64,000 nucleotides of DNA from PALSA-243 sp963743705 (GTDB lineage Bacteria; Acidobacteriota; Terriglobia; Bryobacterales; Bryobacteraceae), in assembly GCA_963743705.1 (NCBI GenBank), contig CAVUQS010000015.1, forward strand, positions 62,001-126,000, read 5' to 3'. Position 1 is the stretch's first letter. Every line of letters begins with the position of its first letter. Positions 43,194-52,768 of the stretch are shown one piece after another. A program made the position numbers and the translations under genes. Under the pieces are notes generated by a model. It was not told the DNA's origin. It was given only the letters and a program-made list of their open reading frames with translations, and made no database searches.

Positions 43194-43445
43194 CTATGCT
43201 TCCTTAACGGCCCGGCGGCACTTCTGAAACAAATCCAACAAGGCCTCCGTTTGTTCCTCGGGCGACTTCGTGATCGGTTTGCCGGAAAACCCGGCTCCGC
43301 CTTGAGTTCCTCTTCCGTACCCGGTCGAAACCGCGATGAATTTCATCAGCTCCAAAGCTACTTCATCGGGGCTTCGGCCTCCGCCGGATGCCGCCGCTCC
43401 TGTCGCGTCCGCCGCCGCTTGTGTGGGATTACCTGTTTCCGCCAT
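43194..43445 (-). CDS. small cytoplasmic protein of unknown function
   Basis: An 83-residue protein. The N-terminus is Ala/Gly/Thr-rich; the centre has DEVALELMKFIAVSTGYGRG and the C-terminus a helix EEQTEALLDLFQKCRRAV. No signal peptide, cysteine cluster or known motif. It is flanked by a convergent gene and divergent from the HipA-like gene by about 80 bases, so a link to that gene is possible but unproven. Confidence 0.55.
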   Translation of the reverse strand: MAETGNPTQAAADATGAAASGGGRSPDEVALELMKFIAVSTGYGRGTQGGAGFSGKPITKSPEEQTEALLDLFQKCRRAVKEA

Positions 43446-43525
43446 GCAGAGTTCGCTTCCTCTCCGATCGAATACACGGCGGCCGCTCGCCGGCCGTGTG
43501 ATACAACTCTAGATTACTTCATTCG

Positions 43526-44362
43526 ATGCCGCTAACCGCCATCCGGCACGTCCGCAAGATGCGAGGGGGCGCACAAGCCCATTTGCTCGAGGCTGACGAC
43601 GGCAATTGGTACGTGGTGAAGTTCCGCAACAATCCGCAGCATTGGCGGGTGTTGGTGAACGAACTGATCTGCGGAACACTGCTCGACTACCTGAAAATCG
43701 CGGCCCCGGAAACGGCGCTGGTTCACGTGAGCGAGGGTTTCCTGGCGGCGAATCCCGAGGTGCATCTGACGCTTGGCTCGAAACGCATCGGGGCCGAGCC
43801 GGGGTGGCACTTCGGCTCGCGTTATCCGGGCGACCCGAACCGTCTGGCGGTGTACGATTTTCTGCCCGATGCGCTGCTCGGGCGGATCGCGAACATCGAG
43901 GATTTTCGGGCGATTCTGGTATTCGACAAATGGACCAGCAATACCGACGGCCGGCAATCGGTGTTTTATCGCGCGCTGGTGCGCCGCGAGGCCGGCGAAA
44001 ACGCCGCGGCCGAAAAGGGTTTCGTGGCGCGCATGATCGATCACGGCTTTGCCTTCAACGGGCCCGGATGGGATTTCAGCGATTCGCCTTTGCATGGCCT
44101 CTATCCGCGTCACAGCGTCTATGACGGCGTGCGCTCGCTCGACGATTTCGAGCCGTGGCTGGGCCAGACGACGCACTTTCCCGAAGAGGCGATCGACCGT
44201 GCGTGGAAGCGCATTCCTCCCGAATGGGTTGCGGGCGAGGAAGACGCACTGGCGCAGGTGCTGGAGCGCCTTTATGAGCGGCGGGGACGACTGCCGGAGC
44301 TGATCGCCAACTGCCGTAATGGACGCGCCAACCCCTTCCGGAACTGGACCGTCAAAGGATAG
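43526..44362 (+). CDS. HipA-like kinase domain protein
   Basis: A 278-residue protein of the stand-alone HipA-like kinase group. YVVKFRNN near residue 28 supplies the nucleotide-binding lysine, VFDKWTSNTDGRQ (about 133-145) matches the catalytic-loop Asp/Asn pattern, and MIDHGFAFNG (about 171-180) gives the metal-binding Asp. There is no HipB-type helix-turn-helix gene beside it. Its substrate is unknown, and toxicity need not be assumed. The aminotransferase gene starts 37 bases downstream. Confidence 0.75.
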   Translation: MPLTAIRHVRKMRGGAQAHLLEADDGNWYVVKFRNNPQHWRVLVNELICGTLLDYLKIAAPETALVHVSEGFLAANPEVHLTLGSKRIGAEPGWHFGSRYPGDPNRLAVYDFLPDALLGRIANIEDFRAILVFDKWTSNTDGRQSVFYRALVRREAGENAAAEKGFVARMIDHGFAFNGPGWDFSDSPLHGLYPRHSVYDGVRSLDDFEPWLGQTTHFPEEAIDRAWKRIPPEWVAGEEDALAQVLERLYERRGRLPELIANCRNGRANPFRNWTVKG

Positions 44363-44399
44363 CGTCCGGGGGGTCTCCGCAATCCGATAAAATGGCATC

Positions 44400-45269
44400 G
44401 TGATCCACCGGCATGTCCTTCATAACGACGCGCTTCGCGAAGCGTCGGAATTGAGCCTTTCCCCAGGCCAAGTGGGTCTCCTCTCAGGTTGGGGCGTGTT
44501 TAGCACGCTGCGAGTGGCGGACGGGGTGCTTTTCGCTTTCGAGCGCCATTGGGCGCGTATGCGGCGGGACGCCACCGCTATGCATATCGCAATGCCGGAA
44601 GACCCGGAGGCCGTGCGCGCCAAGCTGGTGGAGTTGATTGAAGCCAACGGATCGGCCAATTGCACGTTGCGGCTGGTGGTGGTGCGCAACGGAGGCGGAA
44701 TGTGGGCCGGGCCGGCGACGGGCCGCGAGAGCGATTTGATCGCGTTGACGGCGGAATCGAAGGATTGGGGCAACGGCGTAAAACTGGCATACCAGGCGAA
44801 TGGCCGGTTTGCCGCGTGTCCATTTGCCGGAACGAAGATCCTTTCCTGGGCAGCGAATCTCACCTGGCTGGAAGCGGCGCAATGGCGCGGCTTCGACGAG
44901 GTGATTCTGCTCAACGAACGCGGCGAAGTTTCGGAATGCACGTCGGCGAATATTTTTATCGCCAACGGCGGCGAAGTGTGGACGCCGCCGCTCGATTCCG
45001 GCTGTCTGCCCGGTATCACGCGCGAGCTGCTATTGGGCGAAGTGCAGGCGCCGGGCGTGAAAGTACACGCGAAGGCCTTCACGCCGGCCGATCTGGAAAC
45101 CGCTGAAGAGGTGTTCATCACCTCGACCACGCGAGATTTGCTGCCGGTGTTCCAGGTGGAAGGCAAGAAAGTCGGCGGGGGCGATACCGCGCGCCGGGCG
45201 CTCACCCAGACGTTCCGCGAATACCTGAAGAAGTACGTCGCCGGGCATCGGCAGACGGTGACGCGCTAA
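44400..45269 (+). CDS. class IV PLP-dependent aminotransferase (IlvE/PabC-like)
   Basis: A 289-residue fold-type IV enzyme. The Schiff-base lysine is in FAGTKILSWAANL, and NERGEVSECTSANIFI and SGCLPGITRELLL are the cofactor-binding blocks. The family includes branched-chain aminotransferase, D-amino-acid aminotransferase and aminodeoxychorismate lyase; the sequence alone does not decide. GTG at 44400 is the only start that keeps the N-terminal strand. Confidence 0.82.
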   Translation: MIHRHVLHNDALREASELSLSPGQVGLLSGWGVFSTLRVADGVLFAFERHWARMRRDATAMHIAMPEDPEAVRAKLVELIEANGSANCTLRLVVVRNGGGMWAGPATGRESDLIALTAESKDWGNGVKLAYQANGRFAACPFAGTKILSWAANLTWLEAAQWRGFDEVILLNERGEVSECTSANIFIANGGEVWTPPLDSGCLPGITRELLLGEVQAPGVKVHAKAFTPADLETAEEVFITSTTRDLLPVFQVEGKKVGGGDTARRALTQTFREYLKKYVAGHRQTVTR

Positions 45270-45282
45270 CGGAGACCATCCG

Positions 45283-45767
45283 TTACTTCACGGATTGATC
45301 GAGCAGCGCCAGATAATTCAAGATGAGCCGGTAAGCCGTATAGTAATCTCCCGGATGAATGGTTTCGAGCTCAGCCCTTGATAGAGGCTGGGGAGCATCA
45401 CCGAGCCGCTCCAATCGTCCACAGCGCCGTCGCCGTGTTCCGCAAAATCATAGTGCCCGCCGGCGATAATCACGCTCGATTCCGTACCGGGAAGCATGCA
45501 GACGATATTTGGATTCATTTCGTGCGGAATCGGCTGCTCGGTCAGGTGATCCGCGGCGCACCCGCCCTCGCGGAAGAGCGATTCCAGCGCAGCGCGGCGC
45601 TCCGGCATTTTTGTTCGGATCGATTCGAGACGCGATTGAATGACGTCGGACTTGAGAGTGAAGGTCTCGATCCGGACCGAATCGGTTTGGGCGAAAGCCA
45701 GGGACAGACAGGCGATGGCGGCGAAGCGAAGAAGGGAACGCGGCGTCAACAGGAGTCCATAATACAC
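45283..45767 (-). pseudogene. M28 peptidase with internal deletion
   Basis: Reading from GTG 45767, a signal peptide (ending AFAQ) and the N-terminal part of an M28 aminopeptidase-like domain are seen, with GGHYDFAEHGDGAVDDWSG holding the first zinc His-Asp and second Asp. The frame then reaches LYQGLSSKPF and breaks. The genuine family C-terminus, IHPGDYYTAYRLILNYLALLD, appears in another frame and ends at 45283. The middle of the enzyme, with the remaining zinc ligands, is absent. This is a deletion remnant. Confidence 0.7.
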
Positions 45768-45797
45768 AAAAAAAACGCCTCCCCGGAAAGGGAGGCG
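45768..45797 (-). terminator. intrinsic terminator of the Oar-like receptor gene
   Basis: On the minus strand CGCCTCCC and GGGAGGCG form an 8-bp stem with a six-base loop, followed by eight T. It ends at the start of the broken M28 gene, so the receptor transcript stops here. Confidence 0.88.
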
Positions 45798-45816
45798 CTT
45801 TCCTGCAAAGCAAGGT

Positions 45817-48800
45817 TTAGAAGGTGAACTTGCCGGTCACCACCATCACGCGGCCCGTGACGATAGCGCCCTGGCCCGAACCGTAGATGCTGGTGGGAGG
45901 AGCGAGATCGCCGGCCGTAGTGCCGATGGCGCCGGAGGTGACGGCGGCCGAAGGACTGGAGAAGTTCGGGTGGTTCAGCGTGTTGTAGAACTGAGCGCCG
46001 AATTCGAAGTTCATCCGTTCCTTGATGAAGATCTTCTTGGTGATGTTCGTGTCGAGATCGAAGTATCCGGGGCCGCGGAACACGCCAGGACCGGTCTGAC
46101 CGAAATCCATCTGAACCGGCGTGGCGATGCCGCTGGTGTTGTTGTAGGTCTCGAACTGGTTGGCGGTGAAGCAGGCCGCGTTGCCGCTGCCTTGCACCGT
46201 CGAGCAGGGCTTGCCGAGAATCGTGGGATCGATCGCGGTGGCAAGGAACGTGGTGCCGATGCCTCCAACCGAGTTGATCTGCGCCGAGATTTTGCTGTCG
46301 CTCGACGAGAACGGCCGGCCGGTATAGATGTAGAGCTTGGCGCCCAAGGTCCAACCGCCAAGAAGCATGTTCATGCCCTTGTTGGCGAACCGGTGCGGCT
46401 CCTGCCAAACGAGATCGCTCACGATGGCGTGGCGAACGTCGATGGTGGTGTTGCCGTAGCCGTAGCCCAGGTTGTAGGGGTTATATACCGACGTATCGCC
46501 CAAGCCGTGCGCCCAGGTCCAACCGATCTGGCCTGCGAATCCATAGCTCATGGCGTGACGGAGCTGCACGCTCAGCGCGTCGTAGTTGGTGTAGCCCTGG
46601 GTCAGAATGGTGGTCACCGACAGGAAACGAGGATCCGGGGCCACTGTGGGCAAGCCGGCGAACGTCGTACCGTAATACTTGTTCACGCCGTTCGTGAGGG
46701 ACGCGCAAGTGGAAACTTCGCAGAGGAAGCCGTTGGCGTCGGAGTTGGAAAGCGGCGCATCGAACTCGTGGTTGCCCGTGTAGGTCACGGCCAACACGTT
46801 GTGCGGCGTTAAGGTGCGCTGAATTTCGAAGCTCCACTCGGTGACCTTCGGGGCCACGAAGTTATTCGGCGGCGAATAGTAGCTGGGAGCGGCGAACGGA
46901 ATCTTGCCCAGCGCCGCTTGGATGCCGGTCAAGGTAGCGCCTTGCGAGAAGCTGGAGCCAAAGATGCTGTTCGCAGCATAGGCGAACGCGGCCGAGCTAT
47001 TCGGATCGGTGGGAAGTCCCACTTCCCCGAAGCTGACGCTGGGAGAAAACTTGCTCGGGGCGTTTCCGAAAACGCTGGCCGCGGTGCTGCCGGCGAAGAG
47101 GCTGGAGAAGAGCCCGACGCCGCCGCGAACTACCGTTTTTCCATCCTTGAAGGGCTGCCAGGCAAAGCCGAAGCGCGGCTCGTAGATGCCGTATTCCAGA
47201 CTTTGATATTCGTTATGGATACCCGTGGTGATGGTCTGGTTGTAAGGAACGTTGGCGCCGCCGACATAACCGGACGTGCCGAACTGAGTGTTCATGCGCG
47301 CGAAGCAGTTGTCCATGCACGCCGGGTTACCGTCGTGCTCCATGCGGAAGCCGAAGGTCAGCGTGACATTGGACACTGGCTTGAACTCATCCTGGGCATA
47401 GGCGCCGAACGAATTCATGCGGATGTGCGCGGCGAAAATATCAGGGAAGCTCTGCGTGAATTTGCTGCCCTTGCTGGTACCGTTGATCGAGCCGGAAACG
47501 AAATCGGCGATGTCAGCGAAGCTGTACGTTCCCTTATAGGAACTGCTGGCGATGCTGGTGTCGGTGATCTTGTCGAAGCGGTAATTGACGCCGGCCTTGA
47601 AAGTGTGGCGGCCCTTGACCTTAGTCAGATCGTCCACCAACTGCATCTGGCCAACGTTGCGGCCGTTAGGGAAGCTGGCGCCAACGCTGCTGAAGCCACC
47701 GTCGCTCATGCTGATGGTTTCAGGCATCAGGGCAGTGGTCTTGCTGAAATCGGCTACGCCGAAGATCGCGGTATACCAGCTACCGGAACCGACGAAGTTA
47801 TTGACCAGCGTCGGGGAGATTGCGTAGGTGTAGGTCAACTGACCCTGATCGGAGGGTTGGTTGCTCTGCGAATTGAAGACCGGGCTGATGGCGCTGGGAC
47901 CAGTTGCCTGGAGGCCCCAGTCCTTTTGATAACGGGCGCTGAACTTCTGCTTATCGTTCAGGTTGTAATCGCCGCGCAGCGTCCAGTAGTTCTCCGTGTT
48001 GGTTTCGCTGGCGGTGGTTCCCCATTTTTCAGAGCAAGGGACGGTCTGACCGAAGATCCCTCCGCCCGGCGCGGCAACCCCTGCCGTAGCGAACGTCTGC
48101 GTTCCGCAACCGAGATGGTTGTTCGGATCCTGCAAAATGCCTTGGCCGTTGGTGACCGGCACCGCGCGGTTCACCCCAATCGCGTTGTTCCACAGGGCGA
48201 ATGCATCCTGATAGAGCGGAACCGCGGCGGCATCGACGTGGGCCAGAGCGTATTGCTGAAGCTGCGTCGAGGGAATCGTGACCACGCCGGACGTCGGCAG
48301 CGCATAGCGCAACGTTTCAAAGTTCGTGAAAAAGAAAAGCTTGTTCTTTCGGATAGGGCCGCCCACCGAGCCGCCGAACTGATTGGCGTCGGAACGCCCG
48401 CGCTTGGTATTGCTCGCGTTGTTGAAGAAGTCGTTGGCGTTGAAGATAGCGTCGTTGTAGTCGTAGACCACGTTCCCGTGGAACTGATTACCACCGCTCT
48501 TCCCCACGTAGTTGACCTGCGCGCCGGCCATGCGTCCATAGTCCGCGCTGAACGCATTCAGAACAACCGAGGCCTCGGCCACTTCGTTGCTGCCTAAAAG
48601 GTTGTTGCTGGGACCGGAATTGTTGATATTGAGGTACGGATCCATGTCGTCGGAGCCGTTCATCGTGTAGAGCACGTTGGCGCCGGGGATGCCGTTGACG
48701 TTGAAGTTGCCGGCGGCGCCTCCGCCGGGCAGCACGAGCACGCCGGGAACAGTAAAGGCGATCGTAGTGAGATCGCCGCCGTTCATCGGCAGATTGGCTA

Positions 48801-49251
48801 CCTGGGAAGTGTTGAAACCGGTCGTCAGGTTGGCGTTTTCCGTCTGAAGAATGGCGGATTCAGCCTTCACTTCCACCACTTCGCTGGCGCCTTGAACGCT
48901 GAGCGCAACATTGATGGTCGCTTCCTGGCTAACCAGAAGCGTGAATTTTTCGGTTTTGGATTTCAACCCGGTGGCAGCGGCCTCGAGCGTGTAGTCGCCC
49001 GGTTGCAGCAGCGAGAACCTGTAATGGCCGGTGCCGTCGCTGGTCGCTGTGTGGGTTTCGTTTGTGGCCGTGAATTTAATCGTAACCATCGCCTTCGGCA
49101 CAACCGCTCCGGTGGCGTCCGTAACCGTGCCGACGATATCGCCGGTGGTCATGGTTTGACTAAATGCGGTTGACGCGATGCTGAGAAGCAGCGCAGTCAG
49201 AAAACAAGCCATCGTCGACAGCCGACGGCCGTTACGTGATGTATCCCTCAT
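45817..49251 (-). CDS. Oar-like TonB-dependent receptor with N-terminal CnaB-like domain
   Basis: An 1144-residue outer-membrane protein. Signal peptide 1-32; carboxypeptidase-regulatory/CnaB-like domain about 36-110 (GDIVGTVTDATGAVVPKAMVTI, GHYRFSLLQPGDYTLEA); plug domain about 120-270 (NLPMNGGDLTTIAFTVPGVL, GNFNVNGIPGANVLYTMNG); then the beta barrel, ending in the OMP-type phenylalanine (VVTGKFTF). The usual TonB box is not obvious. These receptors are abundant in Acidobacteria and probably import oligosaccharides or peptides. An AGAGG site lies before the ATG, and a strong terminator follows. Confidence 0.92.
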   Translation of the reverse strand: MRDTSRNGRRLSTMACFLTALLLSIASTAFSQTMTTGDIVGTVTDATGAVVPKAMVTIKFTATNETHTATSDGTGHYRFSLLQPGDYTLEAAATGLKSKTEKFTLLVSQEATINVALSVQGASEVVEVKAESAILQTENANLTTGFNTSQVANLPMNGGDLTTIAFTVPGVLVLPGGGAAGNFNVNGIPGANVLYTMNGSDDMDPYLNINNSGPSNNLLGSNEVAEASVVLNAFSADYGRMAGAQVNYVGKSGGNQFHGNVVYDYNDAIFNANDFFNNASNTKRGRSDANQFGGSVGGPIRKNKLFFFTNFETLRYALPTSGVVTIPSTQLQQYALAHVDAAAVPLYQDAFALWNNAIGVNRAVPVTNGQGILQDPNNHLGCGTQTFATAGVAAPGGGIFGQTVPCSEKWGTTASETNTENYWTLRGDYNLNDKQKFSARYQKDWGLQATGPSAISPVFNSQSNQPSDQGQLTYTYAISPTLVNNFVGSGSWYTAIFGVADFSKTTALMPETISMSDGGFSSVGASFPNGRNVGQMQLVDDLTKVKGRHTFKAGVNYRFDKITDTSIASSSYKGTYSFADIADFVSGSINGTSKGSKFTQSFPDIFAAHIRMNSFGAYAQDEFKPVSNVTLTFGFRMEHDGNPACMDNCFARMNTQFGTSGYVGGANVPYNQTITTGIHNEYQSLEYGIYEPRFGFAWQPFKDGKTVVRGGVGLFSSLFAGSTAASVFGNAPSKFSPSVSFGEVGLPTDPNSSAAFAYAANSIFGSSFSQGATLTGIQAALGKIPFAAPSYYSPPNNFVAPKVTEWSFEIQRTLTPHNVLAVTYTGNHEFDAPLSNSDANGFLCEVSTCASLTNGVNKYYGTTFAGLPTVAPDPRFLSVTTILTQGYTNYDALSVQLRHAMSYGFAGQIGWTWAHGLGDTSVYNPYNLGYGYGNTTIDVRHAIVSDLVWQEPHRFANKGMNMLLGGWTLGAKLYIYTGRPFSSSDSKISAQINSVGGIGTTFLATAIDPTILGKPCSTVQGSGNAACFTANQFETYNNTSGIATPVQMDFGQTGPGVFRGPGYFDLDTNITKKIFIKERMNFEFGAQFYNTLNHPNFSSPSAAVTSGAIGTTAGDLAPPTSIYGSGQGAIVTGRVMVVTGKFTF

Positions 49252-49710
49252 TTGAACCTCTGAAAAGCCCGGAGTTTGTCGCGTAGCTTACAACTCCGTT
49301 AAGTTTGGACCGTTTTTAGCACGCTTGCACGGGGGAAATCAACAATTGCGGCCCTCCCCAAGGCCTCATTGGACTCTCTCAGATAGCGGAACTCGCGACG
49401 TATGAACGCTGGTTCCGCTAAAGTTTGAGCCTACATATCATGGTCGTCAGGTGATCGCAAGAAAAGTAGGGTAGGTAAATTAATAACAATTAATATCTAC
49501 CGGGGCGGCCAAATTGGGTTGGTGGATTTCTACAGAGTAAAAGGTCAAGAACCCGGTTCGTGAAAGCGGAATGCATTCAGGTCCTACATCTGTGCTTCTG
49601 TGCCCCACTTTCACACCTGTAGCGGTCACCACTCGTTGTTGAGTGGCGTCATCATCCGCTAGAATAATGGCTTACCAACTGGAGATCTAGCTGCTCCTGG
49701 TCAATCTCGC
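49252..49710. other. 459-base divergent regulatory region
   Basis: No gene is supported. It separates the receptor gene from bamA. It holds the CCGCTAAAG motif (49415-49423), an AT-rich island with ATTAAT twice, 10 bases apart (49479-49484 and 49489-49494), a 6-bp hairpin CCACTC/GAGTGG (49629-49646), and the likely bamA promoter. Confidence 0.6.
49636..49665 (+). promoter_or_regulatory. sigma-70-like promoter of bamA
   Basis: TTGTTG at 49636-49641 and TAGAAT at 49660-49665 are 18 bases apart. The start would be near 49672, about 40 bases before the ATG. The minus-35 box lies inside a small hairpin (CCACTC/GAGTGG). Confidence 0.45.
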
Positions 49711-52700
49711 ATGAACTTTTTCCGGGGAAATGGTTTGGCGGCCCGTGTGGCCTGTGTCTGTCTGGCGGCCGCCGGGCTTAGGGGACAGCAGGCGGCGCCG
49801 CCTCAACAACAGCAACAAACTACCCCACCGGCGCAACAGCAAACACCGCCTGCGCAGACTCCGCCCGCGCGAACCCCACCGGCTCAACAGAACCCACCGC
49901 GTCCGGGAAATCCCTTTGAGAATGCGCCGCGCACGGCTCAACCGCCGCAACCCGGGCAGCCGCAGCAGCAACTGGAGGCGCAACCGGCGCAGCCGCAACA
50001 AAGGCAATTGCAGCCGGGCCAGCAGGTTATCGATTCCGTCGACGTCCGCGGAGCGCGCCGCGCGCCATCCGAGATGCTGAAGGCGCTGCTGGTGATCAAG
50101 GCTGGCGATATCTACGACGAAGAGATGCTGCGCCGCGATTTCATGCAGTTGTGGAATACGGGCCGCTTCGACGATATCCGCCTGGAGACCGAGCCGGGAG
50201 AGCGCCCGAATTCGGTGAAAGTCACATTCGTGGTCACGGAGCGCCGCGTCATCCGCACCATTCACTACAACGGAATCCACACCGTGACCGAATCGGAAAT
50301 TCTCGACCGGTTCAAGGAACGCAAGGTCGGCTTGGTAGTGGAATCGCAATACGACGCCAACAAGATTCAGCACGCGGCGAACGTACTGAAGGAATTTCTC
50401 TCGGAGCGCGGCCGGCAGTACGCCACGGTGGACGCGCAGATCGAGCAGATTCCGCCGTCTTCTCTGGCGCTGACGTTCAACGTGAACGAAGGCCCGAAGG
50501 TAAAGGTCGGGACTATCACCATCACCGGCAACCACGCGTTCAGCCAGCGCTGGGTGGTCGAGGCGATGAAGAACCTGCATCCTTACGGCGTTCCGCACTC
50601 GATCATCTTTGAAAACATGTTCGCCAAGACCTACGATGCGGCGAAGCTGGAAGAAGACGGCGAGCGCATCCGGCAAGCATATACGGATCACGGTTATTTC
50701 CAGGCGAAGGCGCTCGAACCCACGGTGAACATTGTGCCGCGCGGCGGCAAGGGCTGGCGGCTGCCCATCGTCAAGATGGAAACGCCCGGCATTTTCGCGG
50801 ACATCGTACAGCCGGTGGAAGAGGGGCGGCTTTATCACCTGCACGCGATGAAGTTTGAAGGCATGACGTTGTTTAAGACGCCGGAAGCGTTGATGCGTCC
50901 GTTATTCGGGATGGGCCCCGGCGATATTTTCCAGACCGACAAGCTGCGTAAGGGCATCGAGAACATGCGCAACCTGTACGGCAAGTTCGGTTATATCGAT
51001 TTCTCGCCCGAACCTTCGTTCGATTTCATTCCGAATACCGATCAGGTGGATCTGACGATCGTGGCCGATGAAGGCAAGCAGTTTTTCATCCGGCGCATCG
51101 ATTTCTCTGGTAACACCACCACGCGCGACAAGGTTATCCGGCGCGAAATCCTGCTGGATGAAGGCGACATGTTCAACAGCAGCTTGTGGGATCTCAGCAT
51201 TCTGCGCCTGAACCAGCTCGGCTATTTCGAAGTGCTGAAGAAGGAAGACGCGGCGGACATCCACAAGAATATCGGCTCGAACACGGTGGACATCACGCTC
51301 AAGGTAAGAGAGCGCGGGAAGAATTCGATCGGTTTGAACGGCGGCGTTTCGGGAATCGCGGGCAGTTTCGTGGGCTTCAACTACTCCACCAACAACTTCC
51401 TCGGGTTGGGCGAAACGCTCTCCCTCGGAGCTCAGTTGGGCACGCGACAACGCAACGTGACGCTGGGTTTCACCGAGCCCTACCTTTTGGATCACCCGAT
51501 TCAGACCGGCTTCACGGTTTACCTGAACCGGTTCGATTTCGATCAAGGCCGCGAAGCTTCGATTCTGGCCGGACAGAACCTGATTCCTCTATATAATTCG
51601 CTGGGCCAGCAGAACCTATTGAACTACGTGCAGGATAGCCACGGGTTCAACGTATTCATGGGCTACCAGCTGCATCGCAGTTTCTGGCGCACCAGCATCA
51701 CCTACGGCTACGATATTTCGCATATCATCACCCAGACGACGGCGGCTACCAACTACTTCCAGTACATCAATTTCAGCGGCGTGTTCGGGCCCAACTCCCT
51801 GGATGGCATCAAGACCAGCACCATCACCCCGTCGCTGACGTATAACACGGTCAACCACCCCATCAATCCGACGGGCGGCAAGAGCATCTTCTTTAGCGTG
51901 GCGTTCGCGGGCAGCGTGCTGGGCGGCAACGTGAATACGGTGCGGCCGACGGTGGAAGTCAAATACTTCCATCCCTCGCCTATCAACAAAAAGCACGTGC
52001 TGGCGTTCCGCGCCATGGGCTGGCTGATCACCGGCTACGGCGGCAAAGACGTTCCGCCCTTCTCGCGCTCTTTCATGGGCGGCGAGCAAGACGTGCGCGG
52101 ATTCGAAATCTGGGGCATTACGCCGATCGCGTTCATCGCCTCCAGCGCCACCGTCAACGTACTCAATTCGGATGGGTCGGCGCGCACGCAGAAAACGGTT
52201 CAAGGCGGCGTGCTGACGCCCACGCCGGTGACGATGAATATCCCGATCTATCAGCTCATCACGCCGGGCGGCGATACGCAGGGCGTGTTCAACTTCGAAT
52301 ACCGCATCCCGATTCTTGGGCCGGTGACCATCGCACCATTTTTCGACGCCGGCATCAACCGGATTTTGCGAACCGACCAGCTCAACATGGATCCGCAGCG
52401 CGTACAAGATCTGAACCTGCAATTTCCGCAGGCGGGCTTCAGCGGGAAGGTACAAATCGCCCCGGGAACGCAGTCGCCCCGGGCTTCCACCGGGCTCGAA
52501 ATACAGGTGCTGCTGCCAGTCGTGAACGCCCCGTTCCGCGTCTATTTTGCCTACAATCCATTGCGCGTGGAACAGAATCTGCAGCCGCCAATCGTAGCGA
52601 ATCGCGCCTCTTTCCCCAACGCGGCGACGTTCGCCAATTCGGTGGTTTCTTTCGGGCAGGCGTATCCCTTCGACGAGCGGAGCACGCTGTTCCGCTTTAC

Positions 52701-52719
52701 GGTGGGAAGGACATTCTAG
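49711..52719 (+). CDS. bamA: outer-membrane protein assembly factor BamA
   Basis: A 1002-residue Omp85 protein. After the signal peptide, residues 27-103 form an unusual Gln/Pro-rich stretch. POTRA domains run from about 105 to 500 (IDSVDVRGARRAPSEML, IRTIHYNGIHTVTESEIL, IRRIDFSGNTTTRDKVIRREI). The 16-strand barrel follows, with the conserved loop-6 motif VRGFE and a C-terminal phenylalanine. It folds and inserts outer-membrane proteins and is essential in diderms. skp follows at 50 bases, the usual neighbour. Confidence 0.93.
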   Translation: MNFFRGNGLAARVACVCLAAAGLRGQQAAPPQQQQQTTPPAQQQTPPAQTPPARTPPAQQNPPRPGNPFENAPRTAQPPQPGQPQQQLEAQPAQPQQRQLQPGQQVIDSVDVRGARRAPSEMLKALLVIKAGDIYDEEMLRRDFMQLWNTGRFDDIRLETEPGERPNSVKVTFVVTERRVIRTIHYNGIHTVTESEILDRFKERKVGLVVESQYDANKIQHAANVLKEFLSERGRQYATVDAQIEQIPPSSLALTFNVNEGPKVKVGTITITGNHAFSQRWVVEAMKNLHPYGVPHSIIFENMFAKTYDAAKLEEDGERIRQAYTDHGYFQAKALEPTVNIVPRGGKGWRLPIVKMETPGIFADIVQPVEEGRLYHLHAMKFEGMTLFKTPEALMRPLFGMGPGDIFQTDKLRKGIENMRNLYGKFGYIDFSPEPSFDFIPNTDQVDLTIVADEGKQFFIRRIDFSGNTTTRDKVIRREILLDEGDMFNSSLWDLSILRLNQLGYFEVLKKEDAADIHKNIGSNTVDITLKVRERGKNSIGLNGGVSGIAGSFVGFNYSTNNFLGLGETLSLGAQLGTRQRNVTLGFTEPYLLDHPIQTGFTVYLNRFDFDQGREASILAGQNLIPLYNSLGQQNLLNYVQDSHGFNVFMGYQLHRSFWRTSITYGYDISHIITQTTAATNYFQYINFSGVFGPNSLDGIKTSTITPSLTYNTVNHPINPTGGKSIFFSVAFAGSVLGGNVNTVRPTVEVKYFHPSPINKKHVLAFRAMGWLITGYGGKDVPPFSRSFMGGEQDVRGFEIWGITPIAFIASSATVNVLNSDGSARTQKTVQGGVLTPTPVTMNIPIYQLITPGGDTQGVFNFEYRIPILGPVTIAPFFDAGINRILRTDQLNMDPQRVQDLNLQFPQAGFSGKVQIAPGTQSPRASTGLEIQVLLPVVNAPFRVYFAYNPLRVEQNLQPPIVANRASFPNAATFANSVVSFGQAYPFDERSTLFRFTVGRTF

Positions 52720-52742
52720 AGGGCCGCGCCGGACGGTATAAT
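52714..52742 (+). promoter_or_regulatory. promoter candidate in front of skp
   Basis: A perfect TATAAT lies at 52737-52742, 17 bases after a weak TTCTAG. The transcript would begin near 52749, 20 bases before the TTG start, so skp can be expressed apart from bamA. Confidence 0.45.
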
Positions 52743-52768
52743 AGTAATTTCACACTTAGGAGTTTTGC

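Noticed and set aside
46918..48597. 559-codon open frame opposite the Oar-like receptor
   Set aside because: Same effect of third-position GC bias; the receptor on the other strand is unambiguous.
49419..49446. Second FliA promoter from an exact TAAAGTTT at 49419
   Set aside because: No GCCGATAA-like box lies 10-12 bases downstream, and no motility gene follows.
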